A program made the translations under genes and the position numbers. Of a stretch of DNA of 64,000 nucleotides, positions 25,563 to 34,069 are shown piece after piece. The stretch is from Desulfovibrio sp. Huiquan2017. GTDB lineage: Bacteria > Desulfobacterota > Desulfovibrionia > Desulfovibrionales > Desulfovibrionaceae. The first letter of the stretch is position 1. Each line of letters opens with the position of its first letter. The stretch is from the NCBI RefSeq assembly GCF_017351175.1, contig NZ_JAFMPN010000003.1, forward strand, positions 124,001-188,000, written 5' to 3'. The notes under the pieces are model-generated. The model saw only the letters and a program-made list of their open reading frames with translations, did no database searches and had not been told where the DNA came from.

Positions 25563-26348
25563 GTGGGCCGAACCCTGATCCTCGGCCTGGCCGCCGGCTA
25601 TCACTATGGCGATGTTCGCCCGTTTCTCGTCTCCCTCGACAGGGCGGCGTATGCGGGCGATCTCGTTTTGTTCGTCTCCGAAACCACCCGCGGAACGGAG
25701 CGCATGCGCGCCCACGGGGCCCGGCTCCTGCCCATGGTCCGGCGCCCCGGCCTGGAAGCGGTGCCATGCAATGCCCTGCGCTACTTCCTGTACCTGGATT
25801 TCCTGAAGAGCGAAGCCGCGGACTGGGACCGCATCCTGATCAGCGACGTGCGCGACGTGGTCTTCCAGCGCGATCCCTTCGCCTTCCCCTGGCCCGACGG
25901 CCTCTGCTGCACCCTGGAGGACCCTTCGGCCACCGTGGGGTCCTGCCCCTTCAACAGCCGCTGGGTCCGCGCACACCTGGGCGAAGACGCCCTGCAGGCC
26001 ATCGCGGACCGGCCCGTGTCCTGTTCCGGGACCACGGTGGGCGACCAGGCCTCCATGCTCGCCTATCTCGAAGCCATGACCGGGCGGCTCCTGCCCCCCT
26101 CCGCGGGCGAATGCATGGCGGGCTACGACCAGGGCGTGCACAACCACCTGATCCACACCGGCGCGTTGGACGGGCCGACCCTGTTCGACAACGCGGGCCC
26201 GATCCTGACCCTGGCCCAGACTCGTGGCGAACCAACGGTCAACGGGCGCGGCGAAGTCTTGAACCGGGCCGGGCGCACGGCCCACCTGCTCCATCAATAC
26301 GACCGCAAGCCGCTGTTGTTCAAAATGATCCGGGAACGGTTCGCCTGA
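25563..26348 (+). CDS. Glycosyltransferase-like protein (GT-A fold)
   Basis: 261 residues starting at GTG 25563, three bases after the helicase stop. LILGLAAGYHYGDVRPFLVSL opens a nucleotide-sugar-binding fold. ILISDVRDVVFQRDPF carries the D-x-x-D metal site typical of GT-A enzymes that act as cargo-type hexosyltransferases. GYDQGVHNHLIH and a C-terminal HLLHQYDRK suit acceptor or metal binding. No signal peptide, so probably cytoplasmic. It is translationally linked to the helicase gene, but no shared pathway is evident and no other sugar genes are adjacent. Substrate unknown. Confidence 0.65.
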   Translation: MGRTLILGLAAGYHYGDVRPFLVSLDRAAYAGDLVLFVSETTRGTERMRAHGARLLPMVRRPGLEAVPCNALRYFLYLDFLKSEAADWDRILISDVRDVVFQRDPFAFPWPDGLCCTLEDPSATVGSCPFNSRWVRAHLGEDALQAIADRPVSCSGTTVGDQASMLAYLEAMTGRLLPPSAGECMAGYDQGVHNHLIHTGALDGPTLFDNAGPILTLAQTRGEPTVNGRGEVLNRAGRTAHLLHQYDRKPLLFKMIRERFA

Positions 26349-26360
26349 TCCGGTTGGCCG

Positions 26361-27401
26361 TTATTCGTCGAAAACGTCGTCTCCGACGTTGGCCTTGATC
26401 TCGCGCATGGCGTCGAGATTATCGAGAAAGAGGTCCGTCAGGCGGGGATCGAAATGGCGGCCCCGTTCGTCGCGGATGTACCCGCATGCCTTTTCTTCAG
26501 GCCAGGGAGCCTTGTAGGGACGCCTGGAGGTCAGGGCGTCGAACACGTCGGCCAGGGCCACGATACGCCCTTCGAGCGGGATATCCTCCCCCGTGAGCCC
26601 CTCGGGATAGCCCGAGCCGTCCCACCGCTCATGGTGGCTCAGGGCGATGCGCCGGGCCATGATCATGAGCCGATTGTCCTGCTCCCCGATGATCTTGGCC
26701 CCGATGGTCGTGTGGGTCTTCATTATCTCCCACTCGTCCGGGTCGAGCTTGCCGGGCTTGGTCAGGATGTGGTCGGGGATGCCGATCTTGCCCACGTCGT
26801 GCATGGGCGCCGCGCTGTGAATAAGGTCCGTTGCTTCCTCGTCCAGCCCGGCGGCCCGGGCCAACACCCGGCAGTAGCCGCTCATGCGGACGATGTGCAG
26901 GCCGGTCTCGTTGTCCTTGTACTCGGCCGCCACGCTGAGTCTGCGGATGATTTGCAGCCGGGTCTCGTAGAGATCGCGGGAACGCTCGGCTACCTTGCGC
27001 TCCAGGGCCAGGTTCTGATTGTGCAGGGCCAGATGGGTACGTACCCGGGCCAGGACCACGGCGGGGCTGATGGGTTTGGTGATGTAGTCCACTCCGCCCG
27101 CCTCGAAACCCCGGGTTTGGTCCTCGTCCTGGTCACGGGCCGTGACGAAGATGACCGGGATATTCCTGGAACGCAGGTCCTCCTTCATCTCCCGGCAGAC
27201 CGTGTAGCCGTCCATCTCGGGCATCATCACATCCAGGAGCACAATGTCGGGCGGGGTCGAGGAACGGACGACGTTCAGGGCTTCCGGGCCGTTGAGCGCG
27301 GCCAGGACACGATACTCATCCTTCAAGGTTTCCACCAGCAGGTCAAGATTCGTCGGAATGTCGTCCACAACCAGTACGGTCTGTTTTTCCCTGTCCGCCA
27401 T
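26361..27401 (-). CDS. Response regulator with HD-GYP cyclic-di-GMP phosphodiesterase domain
   Basis: 346 residues with GGAGGAGCGC before the ATG. The receiver (1-125) has D13/D14 (VVDD), phosphoacceptor D57 and K109. A helical linker (130-155) leads to an HD-GYP domain with HD at 201-202, HHE at 256-258 and GYP at 264-266, a metal-dependent hydrolase that breaks down cyclic di-GMP. The gene is divergent from the large hybrid sensor kinase with 247 bp between starts, so the kinase is a plausible phosphodonor. It may link a periplasmic signal to biofilm or motility. Confidence 0.93.
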   Translation of the reverse strand: MADREKQTVLVVDDIPTNLDLLVETLKDEYRVLAALNGPEALNVVRSSTPPDIVLLDVMMPEMDGYTVCREMKEDLRSRNIPVIFVTARDQDEDQTRGFEAGGVDYITKPISPAVVLARVRTHLALHNQNLALERKVAERSRDLYETRLQIIRRLSVAAEYKDNETGLHIVRMSGYCRVLARAAGLDEEATDLIHSAAPMHDVGKIGIPDHILTKPGKLDPDEWEIMKTHTTIGAKIIGEQDNRLMIMARRIALSHHERWDGSGYPEGLTGEDIPLEGRIVALADVFDALTSRRPYKAPWPEEKACGYIRDERGRHFDPRLTDLFLDNLDAMREIKANVGDDVFDE

Positions 27402-27648
27402 GCGCTCCTCCGTAGGTTCCCCGGCAAGGGCTTTCCAAAATCATTCCCACCGCGCCCAGCGCGGGCAATTATAATCGATATTTCCCCTCCCCTCCCGTCC
27501 GAGCTCGGGCCAACGGCCGCCCCAGAGGTAGAGCACATCATGTCACCATGCGGGGAAATATTGGATTATAATACTTCGCACGTATACTTTTTGTTATACA
27601 CAGGTCAATATAGATCAAACAAGACAAAATCCCGGACACGAGAGGCTC

Positions 27649-30600
27649 ATGTTGAAACATTACTCCGATATTTCCCTGGCCGCCCGCAGCTTTCTGGGGA
27701 CTATTTTTTTCCTGACCGGACTGGCCGCCTTGGGTCTCTATTCCCTCTACGATCAGGAGGCCGAGTCCATTGTGGACGCCCTCCAGCTGAATGAATCCAT
27801 GCACAACCAGATGGTGGCGCAAAGCGTCAACCTGGACCTCAAGAACCTGTTCATCGACCTCTACCTCGTGGCCAACCACGTGGACACCAAATCATTTCTT
27901 CAATTCCGCACCAAGCATGCGCGGCAAGACCTCGAAGCCGAACTCCTTTCCCTGTGCTCCATCAGCGAAGCCTACGACCAACTGCGCATTCTGGACACCG
28001 ATGGCATGGAGCTAATCCGGGTCAACTATAACAACGGGCACCCCGAGGTTGTTCCGCCGGACAAGCTCCAAAACAAGGCGAGCCGATACTATTTCCAAAA
28101 CTCCCTGCCGTTGAAGAACGGCGAGATTTACATCTCCCCTTTTGACTTGAACATCGAGAACAATAAAATCGAGGTGCCCCTGAAGCCGATGATCCGGGTG
28201 TCCACGCCCGTGTACGACGACACCGGATGCCGCATCGGCATCGCCATCCTCAACTATCTGGGCCAACGGATCATCGACCGCCTGGACGACGACAAGAAGA
28301 CCCAGGACAGCATCACCATGCTTCTCAACGAAGATGGCTATTGGCTCGCCTCGCCCTACCCCGAGCGGAACTGGGCCTTCATGTTCAAAGGCCGCGAAAA
28401 CCTGCGCTTCGACCTGGAACATCCCCGGGGTTGGGCCAAAATCCAATCCATGAACGAAGGCCAGTTCTCCACCCCCGCGGGTCTCTACACGGTCGCCACG
28501 GTCAGCGTCAGCCCCCAGTCAGCGAATTCCGCACTCAAGGTGGCCGAATCCCACAGCTGGAAGGTGGTCTGTCTGACCCCGACAGCCGCAATCAAGGCGC
28601 ACCTGGACCCGGTGCGCGGCCACTACCTGGCCATCTTCGGACTCGTTTTCCTGATGGCGTCCCTCATCGGACTGACCCGGGCCCGGTTCACCGCCGCCCG
28701 CGAGCGCAACGCCCGGGAACTCGAATCCGCCCGGCTGGCCGCAGAAGAGGCCAATCGGACCAAGAGCGATTTCCTGGCGCGCATGAGTCATGAAATACGC
28801 ACGCCCATGAACGCCATCATCGGCCTGACCCACCTGGCGCTCAAGACCGACATGACCGTCAAGCAGTCGGACTACCTGACCAAGATATCCCTGTCGGCGA
28901 ATTCCCTGCTCGGCATCATCAACGACATCCTGGACTTCTCCAAGATCGAGGCGGGCAGGATGACCGTGGACGAGGCGGACTTCCTGCTGGACGATGTGCT
29001 CAACAACATCATCAACATGCTCGGCTTGGCCGCGGAACAAAAGGGCATCGAATTTTTGCTCATGGTCTGCAGTTCGGTGCCGAACCGACTCCGGGGCGAT
29101 GCGCTCCGACTGGGCCAGATCCTGCTCAACCTGACCAACAACGCCATCAAGTTCACCCAAAAGGGCGAAGTCATTCTGCGGGCCGACCTCCTGGAGCAGG
29201 ACGGAACCAGGGCGCTCATCCGCTTCAGCATCCGGGACACGGGCATCGGCATCGGCCCGGAACACCTGGACAGGCTGTTCCAGCCCTTCAGCCAGGCCGA
29301 CGGCACCATCACCCGCCAGTTCGGCGGAACCGGCCTGGGGCTGTCCATCTCCAAACGGCTGGTGGAAATGATGGGCGGCGAAATGAACGTGATCAGCGAA
29401 CCCGGCAAAGGCAGCGAGTTCTCCTTCACCCTCCCGCTGAAGCTCCAACCCAATCATGCGGACGACACATTCCAATATCCCACCGAAATCCGGGGACTGC
29501 CCGTCCTGGTGGTCGACGACAGCAAGATGTCCCGCATGGTGTTATGCAAGGTACTTGAATCATTCACCTTCAAAGTGGTTGAGGCAAGTTGCGCCACCGA
29601 TGCCCTGGCCTTGCTGGAAAAACGGGACCAGGACGACGACCCCATCAGGCTGGTCATCACGGACTGGAACATGCCGGATACCGACGGTATCCAACTGGTC
29701 CTGCGCATCCGTAAGGCCCCGGGCATCCGGCACAAGCCCAAGATCATCATGCTCACGGCCTACGGGCAGGAATCCATTCGCCGCCGGGCCGAGGCGATAG
29801 GCCTGGACGGATACATGCTCAAGCCCTTCAACCGCTCCATCCTGTTCGACACCATCATGGACACCCTGAGCGACAGCGTCGAGAACAAGCCCAAACGCTC
29901 ATCCCGCGCCGAACATTCCGGGGTGCCGAGCAACCTGCCCGGCACGCACATCCTTCTGGCCGAGGACAACGAGATCAACCAACAGGTGGCCCGGGAAATT
30001 CTTGAGGGCGCGGACATCAAGGTGTCCATCGCGGACAACGGCCGGAAGGCCATGGAAATGGCCCTGGCCGGGAATTACAACGCTGTGCTCATGGACATCC
30101 AGATGCCGATCATGGACGGCTTCAAGGCGGTCAGGGGCATCCGCAAAGGGGGCAAGACCTCCTTGCCGATCATCGCCATGACTGCGCACGCCCTGGTGGG
30201 CGACCGGGAAAAAAGCATTGAGTCGGGCATGAACGATCACGTGACCAAACCCATCGACCCCGTTGAACTGATGAAGACGCTGTCCCATTGGTTGCCAGAG
30301 CATCGCGAGGAAACAGCGCCCTCGCCGACAAAAGCCGAGTCCGGCGGCAGCCCGGCCAACGGTTCGTCCGGGGATTCCGGGGTCATGCCCAACCTGCCCG
30401 GCGTGAATACGGCCCAGGCCCTGGACCGATTGCGCGGCAACGAAAAACTCTACCGGAAATTGCTTGTGGATTTTGCCCAAGACGGCAACATGCTCCTTCA
30501 AAAGCTCATGGCTGACGCCGACGACGAGCGGTTCGAATCCTGCCGCGCCGTGGCTCACAACCTCAAGGGCGTGGCCGGCAACATCGGAGCCGACCGACTG

Positions 30601-31026
30601 CGCGAAACTCTGGCCCGACTCGAACAATCACTCTTCGGCGGCCAGGGAGACCTGCACACCCGCTTGAACGAGGTCCTGCGGGAGGCCCACCGGGTGATTG
30701 ACGGCATCCTCGAAGCGGTCCCGCCCGAAACGGAAACCGAGACCCCGGGCGACGACCAGGGCCGGGTGCGGGAAGAAGGAATCCGGAACATCTTCCCCGA
30801 GATGGAAACACTTCTCACCTTGCTCGAACGCCACGACATCGACGCCCAGAAGGCCTTTAGCGCTCTACGCGAACGACTGCGGGAAAACGCCCCGGCCCAC
30901 GCCAAGGAACTGAGCCGACTTGTCGATCAGTTCAACTTCACCACCGCGGCCCGGGATCTGCGCGAACTCATGGATCAATGCAGGGACGCGGAATACCCGA
31001 AGGAACGGTCCGGCTCTGAAGACTGA
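27649..31026 (+). CDS. Large hybrid sensor histidine kinase with two receivers and HPt
   Basis: 1125 residues. TM1 (about 15-36) and TM2 (about 325-345) flank a periplasmic sensor of roughly 285 residues that looks like a double-Cache fold (YYFQNSLPLKNGEIYISPFDL). Then come HisKA with H381 (MSHEIRTPMN), HATPase_c, receiver 1 (D672), receiver 2 (D816) and an HPt domain (H970 in AHNLKGVAGN). The final 100 residues hold a second helical module that looks like a degenerate HPt. The full internal relay H-D-H is present, so it should signal to an external regulator, perhaps the divergent HD-GYP protein. GAGAGG precedes the ATG. Confidence 0.93.
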   Translation: MLKHYSDISLAARSFLGTIFFLTGLAALGLYSLYDQEAESIVDALQLNESMHNQMVAQSVNLDLKNLFIDLYLVANHVDTKSFLQFRTKHARQDLEAELLSLCSISEAYDQLRILDTDGMELIRVNYNNGHPEVVPPDKLQNKASRYYFQNSLPLKNGEIYISPFDLNIENNKIEVPLKPMIRVSTPVYDDTGCRIGIAILNYLGQRIIDRLDDDKKTQDSITMLLNEDGYWLASPYPERNWAFMFKGRENLRFDLEHPRGWAKIQSMNEGQFSTPAGLYTVATVSVSPQSANSALKVAESHSWKVVCLTPTAAIKAHLDPVRGHYLAIFGLVFLMASLIGLTRARFTAARERNARELESARLAAEEANRTKSDFLARMSHEIRTPMNAIIGLTHLALKTDMTVKQSDYLTKISLSANSLLGIINDILDFSKIEAGRMTVDEADFLLDDVLNNIINMLGLAAEQKGIEFLLMVCSSVPNRLRGDALRLGQILLNLTNNAIKFTQKGEVILRADLLEQDGTRALIRFSIRDTGIGIGPEHLDRLFQPFSQADGTITRQFGGTGLGLSISKRLVEMMGGEMNVISEPGKGSEFSFTLPLKLQPNHADDTFQYPTEIRGLPVLVVDDSKMSRMVLCKVLESFTFKVVEASCATDALALLEKRDQDDDPIRLVITDWNMPDTDGIQLVLRIRKAPGIRHKPKIIMLTAYGQESIRRRAEAIGLDGYMLKPFNRSILFDTIMDTLSDSVENKPKRSSRAEHSGVPSNLPGTHILLAEDNEINQQVAREILEGADIKVSIADNGRKAMEMALAGNYNAVLMDIQMPIMDGFKAVRGIRKGGKTSLPIIAMTAHALVGDREKSIESGMNDHVTKPIDPVELMKTLSHWLPEHREETAPSPTKAESGGSPANGSSGDSGVMPNLPGVNTAQALDRLRGNEKLYRKLLVDFAQDGNMLLQKLMADADDERFESCRAVAHNLKGVAGNIGADRLRETLARLEQSLFGGQGDLHTRLNEVLREAHRVIDGILEAVPPETETETPGDDQGRVREEGIRNIFPEMETLLTLLERHDIDAQKAFSALRERLRENAPAHAKELSRLVDQFNFTTAARDLRELMDQCRDAEYPKERSGSED

Positions 31027-31033
31027 CGCAGGT

Positions 31034-31933
31034 TCAGGCCGAACGCACGGCCCAGGCGTGGAACTCGGCCCTCGCCTTGAAGCCCACGCCCACTGCGCCC
31101 TTGTGCAGGTAATAGCAGAACGACCAGGACGGATCGTAGCCGCTGTCCGTGGCCGACCAATAGGCCTCGCGCACGGCCTCGAAGGGGTGCCCTTCCGGCA
31201 GGGCCGGGTCCGCCCGCGAACAATCGGTCAATGATTCCAACTCCATGATGGCGGGCAGCCGCCAAGCCAGCCCGGTCTCCCCGGCCAGCGCGGACACGGC
31301 CCGTTCCGCCACCTCCCGATCGACCATGCCCCCGGTCAGGTCGGTCCGTTTTCGCCAAACCAGGCCGGTCATGCGGTCCTCGACCTCGGCCTCCCGCACC
31401 AGAAATCTCGGCTCGGGCCAAGGACGCCCCAGGCGCAGGTCCCCGTCCTGACCGGTCCCGGCACACTCCAGGGGATTACCGTTCACGTCGAAGCAGCCGG
31501 TCTGCCCGGTGGCCCACAAGACCCCGGACGCCCCTCGCACGGGCCAGACCACCGCATCGTCCTCCTTGCGGCCGAAAAACATGCGCCCGCCACTGAACTG
31601 CACCCACCAGGCATAGGCGTGGTCCCGGGCCGAGGTGGTGGAAGTCCAGCACTTGCCCGCCCAGACATGCTGGAAGGGGTGGCCCGGCGGCAAGGCCGGT
31701 TCCCGCGCGGCCTGGTCCACGAGGGAATAAAGCTCCCGTCGGTTGGGCAGCCGCCAGTCCGAAAAACCGAAACGGTTGCCCCGGTTCATGTCCGCGATGA
31801 AGTCAAAGGCCTCCGGCCAGGACAGGCCCGTCTCGGCGGGCTGGGCCAGCCGGGACCAGACCAGGCCGGTGGCCGCATCCTCCACAACCTCGCCCCGGAC
31901 CGTGAAGCGGATCAAGCCGTCGGATCGGGTCAT
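31034..31933 (-). CDS. DUF1566 (Lcl C-terminal-like) protein
   Basis: 299 residues from the ATG at 31931-31933, which overlaps the stop of the upstream oxidoreductase as ATGA. Two DUF1566 units are visible, each with a GLVW entry (VEDAATGLVWSRL; RMTGLVWRKR), a WRLP core (SDWRLPNRRELYSLVD; AWRLPAIMELESLTDCS) and a closing YWSAT or CWTSTT segment with an aromatic strand. This resembles the C-type lectin-like fold seen in surface or ligand-binding proteins. There is no signal peptide. It is translationally coupled to the oxidoreductase, but no functional link is known. Confidence 0.8.
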   Translation of the reverse strand: MTRSDGLIRFTVRGEVVEDAATGLVWSRLAQPAETGLSWPEAFDFIADMNRGNRFGFSDWRLPNRRELYSLVDQAAREPALPPGHPFQHVWAGKCWTSTTSARDHAYAWWVQFSGGRMFFGRKEDDAVVWPVRGASGVLWATGQTGCFDVNGNPLECAGTGQDGDLRLGRPWPEPRFLVREAEVEDRMTGLVWRKRTDLTGGMVDREVAERAVSALAGETGLAWRLPAIMELESLTDCSRADPALPEGHPFEAVREAYWSATDSGYDPSWSFCYYLHKGAVGVGFKARAEFHAWAVRSA

Positions 31934-33288
31934 CCCAGCATGTACCTCACGGCGTAGCCAAAGGATGGATAGGCCCACGGCTGGGCCAGGAGGTCCTCAC
32001 GGGTCAGGTTGCAGCGAATGGCCAGGCCGAAGATGTTGGCCACCTCCTCGGCGTGGGCGCCCAGGTAGTGCGCCCCGAGAATGCGGTCGGTGCCCCGTTC
32101 CACCAACACCCGGTAGCCCGCGTGGTTCATGCCCAGACGACGGTGTTCGGACCACTTGGCCGCATCGCCTTCATAGACCTTGAAGTCATAGCCCTGTTCG
32201 CGGGCCTGTTCCTCCAAGAGCCCGGCGCAGGCCAGGACCGGATGGGTGAAGACAGCGCCCGCCGTGCCACCGAGGTCGGACCGGGCCGAGCGTTCCTCCA
32301 GGATGTTGCGGACCACCGTCTCGGCCTGCAAGACGGCCACCGGGGTCAGGGGATGCCCCGGTTCGGCGCAGTCTCCGGCAGCATAAACCACGGGATTGGA
32401 GGTGCTGCGCATGTATTCGTCCACCTTGATGCCGTGCCCGCCGCTCTCCACGCCCGCCTTGTCCAGGCCGAGCCCGTCCAGATCGGGTACACGGCCCGCG
32501 CCGGACACGGCGGCTGCGGCCACGAACTCCATCTCCACGTCGTCCGGGCCGTTGACGAACACGCGCACGCCGTCGTCAAAGGGTTCCACGGCCTTGACCG
32601 GATGGTTGACGTGCACGGCCACGCCCTGGTCTTGCATGGCCAGGATCAGCTTGTGGCTCAGGCTTTCGTCAAATCCTTTGAGCACACGCCCGCTGCGGTG
32701 CAGAATGGTCGCCCGGGCCCCGGACGCGGCCGCAATGCCGGCGAACTCGAAGGAGATGAATCCGCCGCCGATGAAAATCATGGACTCGGGCAGGGTTTCG
32801 AGATCCAGAAACCCGTCGCTGGTCAGCAGCAATTCCTCGCCGGGGATGCCGAGTTTGCGCGTCACAGCCCCGACAGCCACGACGATGTGCCGGGCCGAGA
32901 GCGGGCCGAGATCGTCCACCTCCACCGTATCCGGGCCGGTAAACCGGGCCCGCCCGTGGATGGTGGTGATGCCTCGGCCGTGAAAGGAATCAAAGACCGC
33001 GCCGGAGATGGGATCAATGACCGAATGCTTGTAGCGCATGAGCGCGGCCCAATCCACACGGGCGTTCCCGGCCACGCCGTGCCCGGCCATGTCCCGCACG
33101 CGGACGACCTCATGGGCCATGTCGGCCAGAGTCTTCTTGGGCTCGCAGCCCCGCAGAGGGCACACTCCGCCCCAGCCGTTCTTCTCCACCACGGCCACGT
33201 CCAGCCCGGCATCGCCGAGCTTGCGGGCGACGATGCCGCCCGCCGGGCCGGAACCGATCACGATCACATCGAATGTCTGTCTGGTCAC
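31930..33288 (-). CDS. Class I pyridine nucleotide-disulfide oxidoreductase
   Basis: 452 residues from the GTG at 33286-33288 (GGAG 7 nt upstream). The dinucleotide fold VIVIGSGPAGGIVARKL and redox pair C-P-L-R-G-C place it in the glutathione reductase / lipoamide dehydrogenase / mercuric reductase group. A second NAD(P)H site (IFIGGGFISFEFAG) and the FAD aspartate in VYAAGDCAEP follow, then a dimerisation domain. The active-site block GGVCPLRGCEPKK departs from the usual GGTCxNxGCIPSK, so the true substrate is open. The classic C-terminal His-x4-Glu of glutathione reductases is replaced (HLGAHAEE has the HxGxxAEE pattern). Role unknown. Confidence 0.88.
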   Translation of the reverse strand: MTRQTFDVIVIGSGPAGGIVARKLGDAGLDVAVVEKNGWGGVCPLRGCEPKKTLADMAHEVVRVRDMAGHGVAGNARVDWAALMRYKHSVIDPISGAVFDSFHGRGITTIHGRARFTGPDTVEVDDLGPLSARHIVVAVGAVTRKLGIPGEELLLTSDGFLDLETLPESMIFIGGGFISFEFAGIAAASGARATILHRSGRVLKGFDESLSHKLILAMQDQGVAVHVNHPVKAVEPFDDGVRVFVNGPDDVEMEFVAAAAVSGAGRVPDLDGLGLDKAGVESGGHGIKVDEYMRSTSNPVVYAAGDCAEPGHPLTPVAVLQAETVVRNILEERSARSDLGGTAGAVFTHPVLACAGLLEEQAREQGYDFKVYEGDAAKWSEHRRLGMNHAGYRVLVERGTDRILGAHYLGAHAEEVANIFGLAIRCNLTREDLLAQPWAYPSFGYAVRYMLG

Positions 33289-33458
33289 GGGTCTTCTCCG
33301 GATTGTCCAAATCGCGTTGCAGGATAGGGGGCCGCCCAAGGCGAACCCGTTTCAACCATCCTCGCATATTCGCACGGAATGTAAAGGGCGGGACGGCTTT
33401 CAAATAACCATCCCGCCTCTGGGCGAAAAACAGGAGTACGGCAGTCTGCCGCGCCGCG

Positions 33459-34058
33459 TCAGCAGGCCGGTTCGGCCAACCACTTGAGGCTGCGCACCGA
33501 CGAATAAGGGGCCCTGCCCGTCAGGAAGGCGTCCAAACGGACGCGCGATTCGCCCGTCAGCAACGGCAGCAAAGGCTGGTCCACCAGTGGGATGCGCACC
33601 AGACTTTCGCGTATGCGCTCGTCCCACTCGTCGCCGTACACATCAATGTCGTCCAACCGCAGATGCTTGCGGCAGTTCTCGCAGCCGCAACAGATGTCAT
33701 ACGGTTCCTGGATGTTGAGCAACCCGTACTCGGTGGTCAACTCCTCTCCGGCCGCCATGTCGCGAACCGCGATCTCCAGGCCGTAGTCGGTCATCATGGT
33801 GGTCGGCAGGCAGTTGTGGTTCATGTACCGGGCGTGGTCCCAGCTCAGGATCAGGTTGCCGCACTTGTCGTGGTACATGTAGGTCTCCATGGCCGCCCGC
33901 TGGGGCTCGGGCAGAGCACTGAACGCTTCCGGGCTCAGGCTCATGTCGAAACGGTCGCGAACGACCACGATGGTCCCCCGGGGGATGGGCCGGGTGGCGA
34001 ACACGCCCACGCCGATGGCCGGGTCCCCGGACAGGACCCTGGTATGGGGATGGATCAC
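33459..34058 (-). CDS. SET-domain protein
   Basis: 199 residues starting at GTG 34056-34058 (GAGG 6 nt upstream). SET marks are visible: GVGVFATRPIPRGT (16-29), the pseudoknot motif YMNHNC (78-83), GEELTTEYG (104-112) and a post-SET cysteine cluster (C123, C124, C126, C129) that would bind zinc with C83. SET proteins methylate protein lysines using S-adenosylmethionine. The gene lies 11 bp after the GNAT/ATP-grasp gene and is almost certainly co-transcribed with it. The substrate is unknown; a protein or peptide that is also a target of the ligase is an attractive idea. Confidence 0.88.
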   Translation of the reverse strand: MIHPHTRVLSGDPAIGVGVFATRPIPRGTIVVVRDRFDMSLSPEAFSALPEPQRAAMETYMYHDKCGNLILSWDHARYMNHNCLPTTMMTDYGLEIAVRDMAAGEELTTEYGLLNIQEPYDICCGCENCRKHLRLDDIDVYGDEWDERIRESLVRIPLVDQPLLPLLTGESRVRLDAFLTGRAPYSSVRSLKWLAEPAC

Positions 34059-34069
34059 TTGCGTCCTCG